This document shows, piece by piece, positions 1 to 7,341 of a stretch of DNA of 60,467 nucleotides. Below the pieces are notes generated by a model. It made no database searches, was not told the DNA's origin, and worked only from the letters and a program-made list of their open reading frames with translations. Made by a program: the position numbers and the translations under genes. This DNA comes from Oligoflexia bacterium (GTDB taxonomy: Bacteria; Bdellovibrionota; Bdellovibrionia; JABDDW01): assembly GCA_020847095.1 (NCBI GenBank), contig JADLCR010000018.1, positions 1-60,467 on the forward strand, given 5' to 3'. The number at the start of each line of letters is the position of its first letter. Within the stretch, counting starts at the first letter, position 1.

Positions 1-167
1 CCTGGGTATCTTCTCAAAAAGAAGTTAGTGCGAGCTTAATCCAACGACGGTTTCGGTTTGGCTACCCAAAGGCCGCTCGTCTTATCGAAATGCTTGAACA
101 AGAAGGTGTTGTAGGTCCATCAAACGGCAGTAAACCCCGCGTAGTCCTTGCGCAAAGGCTTGATTAA
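1..167 (+). CDS. ftsK: DNA translocase FtsK, C-terminal end (partial)
   Basis: This is the 3' end of a gene that begins before the window; the reading frame starts at base 3 and stops with TAA at 165-167. The 54 visible residues form the winged-helix gamma domain that ends FtsK/SpoIIIE translocases: SLIQRRFRFGYPKAARLIEM, then a short EGVVGP turn and a KPRVVL strand. In the family this domain reads KOPS/SRS sequences and activates XerCD during chromosome segregation at the septum. Only the last domain is present, so the motor and membrane parts cannot be judged. A TPR gene follows after 15 nt. Confidence 0.88.
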   Translation, partial: WVSSQKEVSASLIQRRFRFGYPKAARLIEMLEQEGVVGPSNGSKPRVVLAQRLD

Positions 168-182
168 CTGTAAATCTGAGGA

Positions 183-968
183 GTGATTTCGTACCTATTA
201 TTTGCCCAATTGGCCTTTGCTTCTGCGGAGTTAGACCAAGTTGTTGTGGCTAAGGCAATCAAAGAAGCAGAAAGTCTTTCGCTTGCGCACGACCGTGAAC
301 TTGCGACGACCGTTCTTGTTCGCAATATTCGAAAAGTAGGTAAGAGTGGGCAAAAGAAGCTTAAAGAAAAAATTAAGAGTCTTTCAAAATTTTTCTATAC
401 CGACAAAGGCCTTCAAGAATTTCAATTAGCCCAAGAACTCGTTGAAAAAGGGCAGTATGCCGAGGCGTTAGAGCGACTTGTCATCGCCGACCAAACCGAA
501 AAGGGAAACGTCGCTGTTCTTGAGCTCATGGCTCGAACAGAATTGGAGCTTAAAAAACCTTCTTCGGCATTGAAGAATTTGGATCGCGCCTTCACAATGG
601 ATCCGTATTCATCAGAACTTTTGCGACTTAAATATTTTGCATATCTCGAAGCTGAAGAGTTTCAAAAAATTTTGGATGAGCTTGGAGATCTAAGTGTCGA
701 GCATAGTGATGGAACTTTGAAGAAGTTTCGCGCTCAGGCTCTAATTGGATTAGGAAAGGCTTCCGAAGCACTTGCGGTGTTAAAAGAGATCAAAGAGAAC
801 CAGCAGGTTGATGTCCATTACTTGCTTTCAAAAGCGGACGTGGCGGAGAAAAAGACAGAACACATTAAAAAGTATCTTAAATCTTGTACACAAAGACCAG
901 AGAAGACGCTTTCTGTTTTTGATCCTTGTCGTTACGCCGCTGAACTAAGAAAGGATACCGAGCTTTGA
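183..968 (+). CDS. Exported TPR-repeat protein
   Basis: Unrecognised protein of 261 residues. The first 15 residues (MISYLLFAQLAFASA) look like a short signal peptide with an ASA cleavage site, although no basic residues precede the hydrophobic stretch. The body is alpha-helical with TPR-like pairs, clearest at about residues 80-150 (AQELVEKGQYAEALERL, then KPSSALKNLDRAFTMDP) and again near 180-200. GTG at 183 is the only usable start, because a TGA lies in frame just upstream; the GAGGAG motif abuts it, which is closer than ideal. It probably acts as a periplasmic scaffold. Its stop overlaps the TTG start of the next small lipoprotein, so the two are translationally coupled. Confidence 0.75.
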   Translation: MISYLLFAQLAFASAELDQVVVAKAIKEAESLSLAHDRELATTVLVRNIRKVGKSGQKKLKEKIKSLSKFFYTDKGLQEFQLAQELVEKGQYAEALERLVIADQTEKGNVAVLELMARTELELKKPSSALKNLDRAFTMDPYSSELLRLKYFAYLEAEEFQKILDELGDLSVEHSDGTLKKFRAQALIGLGKASEALAVLKEIKENQQVDVHYLLSKADVAEKKTEHIKKYLKSCTQRPEKTLSVFDPCRYAAELRKDTEL

Positions 969-1126
969 AGTTCTTAGTATTAATTTTAAGCTGTCTCGCC
1001 CTTGCTTCGTGTGGAGTCAAAGGTGATCCTGTTGGCCCAGAATCGCCGGCTGATTTTGGTACGGGCAAGCCCCTTTATAAATACCCGTCAGAATCGCCAA
1101 CGCCTACGCCAAAGGACAAAAGATAA
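965..1126 (+). CDS. Small LptM/YifL-like lipoprotein upstream of dapF
   Basis: A 53-residue ORF starts with TTG at 965, nine bases after an AAGGA ribosome binding site, and overlaps the preceding stop codon. It has a short hydrophobic leader and a lipobox (LASC), and the mature protein would start CGVKGDPVGP, followed by a proline-rich tail. That start resembles the CGLKGPLYFP start of LptM (YifL), the enterobacterial lipoprotein that helps LptD oxidation during LPS-transport assembly. In E. coli yifL also sits directly upstream of dapF, as here, where the stop TAA shares its last A with the dapF ATG. The match rests on a short motif plus synteny, so function is inferred. Confidence 0.65.
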   Translation: MKFLVLILSCLALASCGVKGDPVGPESPADFGTGKPLYKYPSESPTPTPKDKR

Positions 1127-1863
1127 TGTTGAAATTCGTGAAGGCCCAAGGGGCAGAGAACGACTTCATCTTTATCAATCAAAAGGTTGGGCCGACTAAG
1201 GCCCTAGGCCTGGCTAAGACTCTGTGTCATCGCCATAAAGGCTTAGGTGCTGACGGACTTGTTTTTTGGTGGAAAAAAGGTCGGGGAGTATACGAATGGC
1301 TTTTTCTAAATTCCGATGGGAGCAAGGCTGAGTTTTGTGGAAACGCCGCGCGCTGCTTTTTTGTTGTCGCTGGTCAAGAAAGCCATTCGCGAACCCCGAT
1401 GATTCTAAAAACAAGCGTTGGATTGATTTCTGGAAAATTGGTTTCCCGAAACGAAGTTAAAATCACACTGCCCTTTTTTCCGAAAGTAAGAGTTGAGAAT
1501 AAGAATGGAACCCTCATCATGGCCGGGGTGCCACATCTTCTCGTGGGAATGGGACAAAGGGCGCGGGCTAAGAAACTAAGAGCACAGTCGCAAAAATATA
1601 TTCGTGGCGGTGCTAATATTACCTTCGTTCAAAAAACGTCGCCAAAATCGACTTTCGCAATATCATTTGAACGGGGAGTGGAAAATTTCACGAGAGCTTG
1701 CGGGTCAGGCGCAATTGCCGCTGCATTATGGCTTAGTCGTGAGCGCAGCGGAAATTATTTGGTGAAAATGCCTGGGGGAAAACTCACCGTTGGTTTGGAT
1801 TTCAAAAACGGTCAGGCAACTTTGTCGGGGCCGGCGCACTTAGTTTTCGAAGGAAAGGTTTAA
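1126..1863 (+). CDS. dapF: Diaminopimelate epimerase
   Basis: DapF interconverts LL- and meso-diaminopimelate, the last step before lysine and the source of meso-DAP for peptidoglycan. Both catalytic cysteines are visible: Cys71 in NSDGSKAEFCGNAARC and Cys192 in TRACGSGAIAAA. At 245 residues it is about 30 shorter than E. coli DapF; the spacing between the two cysteines is also shorter, so the loss lies between the lobes. The start ATG overlaps the stop of the LptM-like gene by one base. dapA follows after 14 nt and dapB overlaps dapA, so this is a compact dap operon. Confidence 0.95.
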   Translation: MLKFVKAQGAENDFIFINQKVGPTKALGLAKTLCHRHKGLGADGLVFWWKKGRGVYEWLFLNSDGSKAEFCGNAARCFFVVAGQESHSRTPMILKTSVGLISGKLVSRNEVKITLPFFPKVRVENKNGTLIMAGVPHLLVGMGQRARAKKLRAQSQKYIRGGANITFVQKTSPKSTFAISFERGVENFTRACGSGAIAAALWLSRERSGNYLVKMPGGKLTVGLDFKNGQATLSGPAHLVFEGKV

Positions 1864-1877
1864 TAGGTGGAGTATTT

Positions 1878-2765
1878 ATGAAAGAGCGATTTTTCACTGG
1901 AGTATCAACAGCGCTAGTAACGCCTTTTAAAGATGGCAAGCTCGATTTAAAATCTTTTTCTAAACTTATTCGGTGGCAACTTGATCAGGGAGTCCAGGGA
2001 ATAGTTATTTGTGGGTCCACCGGAGAGGCGGCAACGCTTTCAAAGCAAGAGAAGCTTCAAATTGTTGAGTTTGGATTGTCAGAGGTTGCTGGCGCCGTTC
2101 CTGTTTTGGCAGGATGCGGAACATTCAACACTGCCGAAACGGTCGATTTAGCAAAAAGTTTTGAGAAACTTAAAGTGACCGGGCTCTTAGTTGTTACGCC
2201 CTATTACAACAAACCCCCTCAGCGAGGGCTGGTCTTGCACTTTACAGAGGTGGCAAGGGCGGTGAAATGCCCCATTATTCTCTACAATGTGCCGTCACGG
2301 ACTTCGATGACGATGACCGTGGAAACGTGTTTTAAGATTGCGACTCAAAATGAAAATGTAGTTGGGGTCAAGGAAGCTGCGGGTTCGCTTGAAGTCATGG
2401 GGCAATATGTGAAATCAGCACCCAAGAACTTTAGTGTTTTGTCAGGTGATGATGCCACATTCGCTCAAGCTATTTGCGAGGGGGCCCACGGAGTGATTAG
2501 CGTTGTTAGTCATCTTATTCCAAAGGCCTGTGTTGAAGTCAGCCGACCGGGGAGATCCACTCAAGAGGTTGAGAAGTTTTTAAAAGGTTATTTAAATCTA
2601 ATTAACGGAATTTATGTTGAATCCAATCCAATTCCGGTTAAGTGGGCCCTTAAAGAAATGGGAATAATTGAATCTTCCGAATTACGCCTTCCCCTTGTTG
2701 ACTTGGATTACATTCATCACAAAACTCTTAGAGAGCAATTGATTCAGGCGGGGGTAATTCATTGA
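1878..2765 (+). CDS. dapA: 4-hydroxy-tetrahydrodipicolinate synthase
   Basis: DapA condenses pyruvate with aspartate semialdehyde at the entry of the lysine/DAP pathway in the cytoplasm. The 295-residue protein has the family's usual length. The Schiff-base lysine is Lys165 in VVGVKEAAG. The GSTGEAATL motif (about residues 45-53) and the tyrosine in ILYNVPSRT (about residue 137) complete the active site. The ATG at 1878 follows a GGTGGAG site. The 3' end overlaps the TTG start of dapB by four bases, which implies coupled translation. Confidence 0.96.
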   Translation: MKERFFTGVSTALVTPFKDGKLDLKSFSKLIRWQLDQGVQGIVICGSTGEAATLSKQEKLQIVEFGLSEVAGAVPVLAGCGTFNTAETVDLAKSFEKLKVTGLLVVTPYYNKPPQRGLVLHFTEVARAVKCPIILYNVPSRTSMTMTVETCFKIATQNENVVGVKEAAGSLEVMGQYVKSAPKNFSVLSGDDATFAQAICEGAHGVISVVSHLIPKACVEVSRPGRSTQEVEKFLKGYLNLINGIYVESNPIPVKWALKEMGIIESSELRLPLVDLDYIHHKTLREQLIQAGVIH

Positions 2766-3460
2766 AGTTAAAAATTGGGCTATTCGGATCGAAAGGAAAA
2801 ATGGGCCAAGCCGTTTCTGCTCTTGCCAATAGCGAGCGTGGAATTGAGATCGTGGCCCGATGGGATCGGGTTTCAGACGTCACGGACGCATCGCTTAAAA
2901 AAGTGGACGTGGTGGTTGATTTCTCGGGGCCCGCGGCACTGGTAAAACTTTTGCCTATTTGTGGAAAGTTAAAAATCGGGCTGGTGACCGGCACCACGGG
3001 CTTGTCTAAAAATCAGGAAAAGCTATTGAAAAAAGCGGCACTAAAAACCCCCATCATCTGGGCTCCAAATTTTGGTTTAGGAATTCGATCACTTCGGGAG
3101 AGCCTTGGTCCGTTATTAAAAAATTTTTCACCCTCAGAAGTGATCATTGAAGACATTCATCATCGCTACAAAAAAGATGCGCCCAGTGGTACGGCAAAGT
3201 TGCTAGCGGAGACCATTTCAAAACTCAAACCGAGATCGACCAAGTTAAGCCCGACCGTGAGTATAAGGGGTGGAGAGGTCTTCGGTGTTCACAGAGTTTA
3301 TTTGTTGTCGGATGGTGAGTGGATTTTGCTGGAGCATCAGGCAACCGATCGAAAAGTTTTTGCTCGAGGAGCACTCTTGGCCGCTCAATGGATCAAGGGG
3401 CGTCGGCCTGGGCTTTATACATTCGATCAAGTGAGGAAAAGTGCAAGAGGCCATCGTTAG
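2762..3460 (+). CDS. dapB: 4-hydroxy-tetrahydrodipicolinate reductase
   Basis: DapB reduces the DapA product with NAD(P)H. The nucleotide-binding loop is at the N-terminus (GLFGSKGKMGQAV), GTTGLS follows near residue 80, and the catalytic HH pair with the downstream lysine is in IEDIHHRYKKDAPSGTA (about residues 130-146). It starts with TTG at 2762 inside the dapA stop, preceded by GGGGG in dapA. At 232 residues it is shorter than the usual 265-273, mainly in the region after GTTGLS. Its last 20 bases overlap the folK start. Confidence 0.94.
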   Translation: MKLKIGLFGSKGKMGQAVSALANSERGIEIVARWDRVSDVTDASLKKVDVVVDFSGPAALVKLLPICGKLKIGLVTGTTGLSKNQEKLLKKAALKTPIIWAPNFGLGIRSLRESLGPLLKNFSPSEVIIEDIHHRYKKDAPSGTAKLLAETISKLKPRSTKLSPTVSIRGGEVFGVHRVYLLSDGEWILLEHQATDRKVFARGALLAAQWIKGRRPGLYTFDQVRKSARGHR

Positions 3461-3947
3461 TCTTGGATCAAATTTCGGTGATCGTAAAGAAATGTTGAAA
3501 AAAGCCGTTGAGCGGATTTCTTTTGGCTGCAAAATTACGGGCATCAGCAATGTTTATGAAACTTTTCCTAAAACGGGAGCCCATCTAAAACCCTATCTTA
3601 ATTGCTGCGTCAGTATCGAGACCGATATGGATCCAAAGGGACTCATGCTCTTTCTTGTCGAAATTGAACGGCAACTGGTTGCGGAGTCTACAGGGGCCTC
3701 AGAAACCCATCACCCTATTGATTGTGATCTTATTGCGGTCGGGCAAGAGGTTGTGATGACCCCACAGCTAACTCTTCCCCATCCTGACGCTCATCGGCGA
3801 GCTTTTGTAATGATACCTTTGGCCGATTTTAAGGCCGATTGGGTGCACCCCATTCTCGAAAAGAATGCAGAAACCCTGGCTCAAGAGGCTTTTTGGGACG
3901 GGTGGGGGAGATATCATTCTCCAGGTCAAAGCCTGCTTGATTTTTGA
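3441..3947 (+). CDS. folK: HPPK-family protein (FolK-like) with an altered catalytic loop
   Basis: The 168-residue protein has the fold signatures of 6-hydroxymethyl-7,8-dihydropterin pyrophosphokinase: VSLGSNFGDR at the N-terminus, PYLNCCVSIET in the middle and LPHPDAHRRAFVMIPLADF near residue 125. The two metal-binding aspartates are kept in HPIDCDL. The catalytic loop is not ordinary: an ungapped comparison with E. coli HPPK puts Ala, Ser, Thr, Ser, Glu and His where Arg82, Arg84, Lys85, Arg88, Trp89 and Arg92 should be. It may be slow, inactive or act on another substrate. The GTG start at 3441 follows GAGGA and lies inside dapB. Confidence 0.78.
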   Translation: MQEAIVSLGSNFGDRKEMLKKAVERISFGCKITGISNVYETFPKTGAHLKPYLNCCVSIETDMDPKGLMLFLVEIERQLVAESTGASETHHPIDCDLIAVGQEVVMTPQLTLPHPDAHRRAFVMIPLADFKADWVHPILEKNAETLAQEAFWDGWGRYHSPGQSLLDF

Positions 3948-3989
3948 GCACAGCCCCACTAGATCTAACGGAAATAAAGAGGAGCAGAA

Positions 3990-4634
3990 ATGAAGCTGTA
4001 TATCGACAGTGCGGATATTAAGGACATCAAAGAAGGACTTGAGTTGGGGCTTTGCGATGGAATTACCACAAACCCCACGCTTATTTCTAAGACAGGTAAG
4101 CCCTTTAAAGACGTCATCAAAGAAATTTGCCAAACAGTTAATGGCCCTGTTTCGGCCGAAGTCGTCAGCCTTGAGGCTGATAAAATGTACGCCGAAGGAA
4201 AGGAATTGGCCAAAATTCATGACAATATCGTTGTGAAAATTCCAATGGGCTCCGAGGGACTCAAAGCCGTACGAAGATTTTCTGCTGATCGAATTCGAAC
4301 CAACGTGACCTTGATCTTTAGCCCGCTTCAAGCGTACTTGTGCGCCAAAGCCGGTGCGAGCTTTGTTAGTCCATTTGTCGGTCGTCTTGACGACGTCGGG
4401 GCTGTCGGAATGGATCTTATTCGCAACATAAGAACAATTTTCGACAATTACGACTATAGTACAGAAATTCTGGTGGCCAGCGTTCGAAACCCTATACACG
4501 TACTCGACGCGGCTCTTGCTGGAGCAGATATTTGCACCTTGCCATTAGCTGTTGCTAAGTCACTTTCTAACCACCCCCTTACCGATAAGGGAATTGCGCA
4601 ATTTCTAAAAGACTGGGAAAAGGCTAGCAAGTAA
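3990..4634 (+). CDS. Small transaldolase / fructose-6-phosphate aldolase family
   Basis: A 214-residue class I aldolase of the TalC/MipB/FSA group, which either transfers dihydroxyacetone units in the pentose-phosphate pathway or cleaves fructose 6-phosphate. Diagnostic stretches are YIDSADI at the start, [10 protein letters not shown] near residue 26, the Schiff-base Lys83 in VVKIPMG, and SPFVGRLDD near residue 132. Sequence alone does not separate transaldolase from FSA activity. The ATG follows an AGAGGAG site. A lipoprotein gene begins on the base right after the stop codon. Confidence 0.9.
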   Translation: MKLYIDSADIKDIKEGLELGLCDGITTNPTLISKTGKPFKDVIKEICQTVNGPVSAEVVSLEADKMYAEGKELAKIHDNIVVKIPMGSEGLKAVRRFSADRIRTNVTLIFSPLQAYLCAKAGASFVSPFVGRLDDVGAVGMDLIRNIRTIFDNYDYSTEILVASVRNPIHVLDAALAGADICTLPLAVAKSLSNHPLTDKGIAQFLKDWEKASK

Positions 4635-5087
4635 ATGAAGGTTAGGTGGGGGCTTGCGGCTTGGATAACCATGGCTATCGGGTGTTCATCGACGCCGACC
4701 CGAGATGTTGACTATCCAATCCAGGCAATAAGGGCCACCATAGAGTCGCAGTTGACCATGGGTATTCAAAAGAAATCCAACAACGGTTATGAGTATCTAT
4801 CCCGACCCTTTGTGGTTAAGCAGCCTCCGGAAGCGGAGTTTCACTCGTTCCGAGACCGAGGGCGAGCGCGCGTGACGATTCGGGGATACGAACGACCCTA
4901 TACCTTAGAAGTAGAAGTGAGCATTGAGCGCGGATATTCAAAAAAAGGCAAGGCCCCGTCGGATGAAGAGTATTCGCATCACCACTATGACAATGGACTA
5001 GCCAAGAAGTTACTCACGAATATCTATAGCCTACTCGATAAGAGTGACCGAGACCGCAACGTCGTTGACGACTTTAAGCCATTCTAG
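4635..5087 (+). CDS. Uncharacterised lipoprotein
   Basis: Not recognised. The 150-residue product has a 16-residue leader ending in a lipobox (MAIGC) and a mature start CSSTPTRDVDY, so it should be a lipid-anchored envelope protein. The rest is polar and charged. A basic stretch (FRDRGRARVTIRGYERPY) is followed by a beta-strand-like TLEVEVSIERGY and a histidine-bearing EEYSHHHYDNG segment near residue 115. It starts on the base after the transaldolase stop with a weak upstream GGCTAG, so it probably depends on coupling. Confidence 0.72.
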   Translation: MKVRWGLAAWITMAIGCSSTPTRDVDYPIQAIRATIESQLTMGIQKKSNNGYEYLSRPFVVKQPPEAEFHSFRDRGRARVTIRGYERPYTLEVEVSIERGYSKKGKAPSDEEYSHHHYDNGLAKKLLTNIYSLLDKSDRDRNVVDDFKPF

Positions 5088-5133
5088 TTATCCTTAAACA
5101 TAGCAATATTAGTTATCTCATTCGCTAAGGACG

Positions 5134-7341
5134 GTGAATGAAGTGATATCAACAGCGTTATCCACATTTCGATTGGCCCCCTGGGTATCACAGTGGCTTG
5201 CGACAATCGCATGCGCGTCGGCGTTTGTTTCAGCACCTTCAAAAACGGCGAATTTTAGAATTGTTACGGTAACTAACGACGAAGCACTAACGCTTTCGGT
5301 ATCGAGAAACTCGCCACCGATGGCCGCCATCGCCGACGAACATTTACCTGTAATTGTCGAAGAAAAACTGACCGCTATTAAGCTTGAGCAAGGCCAGTCC
5401 CTTATTGTGGCGGGCAATCAAAATGCCTGGCTGAAAATCGAACGATATTTTTCAGAGCCCCTGGCTCAAGTTAAGGCTCCTGAGGTTGAAAAAGAAGAGG
5501 CCTTGATTAAGGCTCCCCCGGCGGTGTTGACTCGTTTCTATAATAATAATGACGGAGAAAAACTCCCGAGTGATGCCCGATTGGCCATTTACCTTCCTGT
5601 AACAGAGCAAAAACCAAAACCTGAGATTGCAGCGCCGACCCTAAAAGTAGAAACGCCACAGCAAAAAGTCGAAGTAAAAAATATCACAGGCGAAATCGAT
5701 CTTAAAAAGCACGAAGAATTTATTGCGGGCGTGCCTTCAATTCCGGCCAAGTCGATTATCAATCAGGCAAATAGTCAACCGGAACACCAAGCATCTGTGC
5801 CCCAGCCAGAACACAAGACTGAGCCGGCCATAGACCGGCAATCCCCATCAATTGAAGTGGCGCAAAAAAATAATAAGAGCCTAGAACCAAATTCCACTAA
5901 TCAACCTGAGGCATTGGCGACGATCAAGGGACAAATCGAATTTTCAGGAGGTTTGGCCTATACCGGGTCCAGCACAAAGTTGGTGGTTTATCATGCTTAC
6001 GGCGGTGAAATGAGCGAAGGTCAGGTAGAACTTCCTGAGGGAAGGTTTACAGTCAATTATCCCGCCGAGCGCCCAGGAACGGTTATCGTCCAGCTTATTA
6101 ATGAAAATGGCTACACATTGGGCCGCGGTGAGTATTCACTTGTACAATCCGAAGAGTTTGCCAAAGGCGACGTTCAGGCAGATTTTGTAAAAATCGTCGT
6201 TGAACCTCTTGAGTCAAGCGTTCGAGGGATTCTCATCAGTGGATATAGCTATGGAAATAGTATTATCCCGGCAAGAGGCGAAGTGTTTGGCCCTGCTTCA
6301 AATCGTGAGCAAAGCGATAGGTCTGGAAGATTTAGATTTCAGCGCTTAAGCCATCAATCACAAATGGTGATGGAAGCGTATGCTCCAGAACATTTAACCT
6401 CGAGAATGTTGGCGGACTCCGCACAAGTTAACACCATCGAAATCTACTCAAACAAAATGATTGAGAGTTTGTTTCAACTCAATGGCATCGAGCCGAATTC
6501 TGGCAAGGGCGTCATTTTTGGAAAAATATCTAGGAATAAAAAAGGGTTAAAAAATGTTTCGGTGACCCTCATTGGAGGAAGAGGAACTGGGCCCATATAC
6601 TTTAATGAAATTTTGATTCCGGACAAAAATCTCAAGGCTACTTCAGAGGCCGGCTACTTTGCGTTTCTCAATGTGGATCCTGGCGTTTCAGTTGTCACGG
6701 CAAAGTTAGGCGAGCGTGAATTGCCGTCAACGGTATTGTCCGTGGCTGAAGGCGCGGTATCTCCAACCCACATCAAAATGAAGCAAATTAACATGGTCGG
6801 CTCGTTGTTTGACGGCGCAACCGGCGCACCTATTTCGGGAGAAATGACCGTACTCGGAACAAAACAACTTATAAAGATATCGTCGAATGGCTTCGGGGCT
6901 AAATTTCCTCATAGTGATGGTCTGATTTTCGCCGAGCTTAGGGCGGGCGAAAATATGATGCCCGCCAGAACGGTGTTCAATCGCTCTCGCGCGCAGCAAG
7001 CCCATGCCTTTACAGTGAGTCGTGATTGGCTCAAATCTCGAATTGGACAAGCCAAGTTGCAAACGGGAATAGTCTTGGGACTTGTGGCCGGAGGGCCGTT
7101 TAAAGTTTCTGTCGAATCGCCAGATCGTCAGTTAATCGAAGCAAATGTAAACTACTTCAATACCCAAGGAGAGTCTTCGATTGATCCAGACGACTCCTCA
7201 GTTGGTTTTTCGATTCAAGGGCTGAACTCGGGTCTCTATCAAATCAATATTCAGAATCCTTCAGGAGACATTGTGGCCACAAGGCTAGCGTTGGTTGAAG
7301 ATGGCTATCTTTCAACGTTAACCGCCGACTTGGTTCCTTGA
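5134..7341 (+). CDS. Large exported protein with proline-rich linker and carboxypeptidase-regulatory-like beta domains
   Basis: A 735-residue protein without recognised enzyme motifs. A leader (hydrophobic stretch WLATIACASAFVSA, about residues 21-34) suggests export. Residues 35-120 form a beta-rich domain; about 125-265 is low complexity (Pro, Glu, Lys, Gln) and probably an extended spacer. From about 265 to the end come repeated beta-sandwich segments with signatures of CarboxypepD_reg/CNA-B folds, such as IKGQIEFSG, VRGILISGYSY, VIFGKISRNKKGLKNVSVTL and MVGSLFDGATGAPISG. GTG at 5134 (or in-frame GTG at 5143) follows TAAGGA. A surface or periplasmic structural or adhesive role is inferred. 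Its last 24 bases overlap the convergent transglycosylase gene. Confidence 0.75.
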   Translation: MNEVISTALSTFRLAPWVSQWLATIACASAFVSAPSKTANFRIVTVTNDEALTLSVSRNSPPMAAIADEHLPVIVEEKLTAIKLEQGQSLIVAGNQNAWLKIERYFSEPLAQVKAPEVEKEEALIKAPPAVLTRFYNNNDGEKLPSDARLAIYLPVTEQKPKPEIAAPTLKVETPQQKVEVKNITGEIDLKKHEEFIAGVPSIPAKSIINQANSQPEHQASVPQPEHKTEPAIDRQSPSIEVAQKNNKSLEPNSTNQPEALATIKGQIEFSGGLAYTGSSTKLVVYHAYGGEMSEGQVELPEGRFTVNYPAERPGTVIVQLINENGYTLGRGEYSLVQSEEFAKGDVQADFVKIVVEPLESSVRGILISGYSYGNSIIPARGEVFGPASNREQSDRSGRFRFQRLSHQSQMVMEAYAPEHLTSRMLADSAQVNTIEIYSNKMIESLFQLNGIEPNSGKGVIFGKISRNKKGLKNVSVTLIGGRGTGPIYFNEILIPDKNLKATSEAGYFAFLNVDPGVSVVTAKLGERELPSTVLSVAEGAVSPTHIKMKQINMVGSLFDGATGAPISGEMTVLGTKQLIKISSNGFGAKFPHSDGLIFAELRAGENMMPARTVFNRSRAQQAHAFTVSRDWLKSRIGQAKLQTGIVLGLVAGGPFKVSVESPDRQLIEANVNYFNTQGESSIDPDDSSVGFSIQGLNSGLYQINIQNPSGDIVATRLALVEDGYLSTLTADLVP

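Noticed and set aside
3768-4499. 243-codon minus-strand frame over folK and the transaldolase
   Set aside because: It lies antisense to two confident genes and has a non-protein-like composition; the plus-strand genes explain the region.
7291-7315. GTTGAA...TTCAAC hairpin at the end of the 735-residue gene as a terminator
   Set aside because: It has a bulge and no T-run on either strand.
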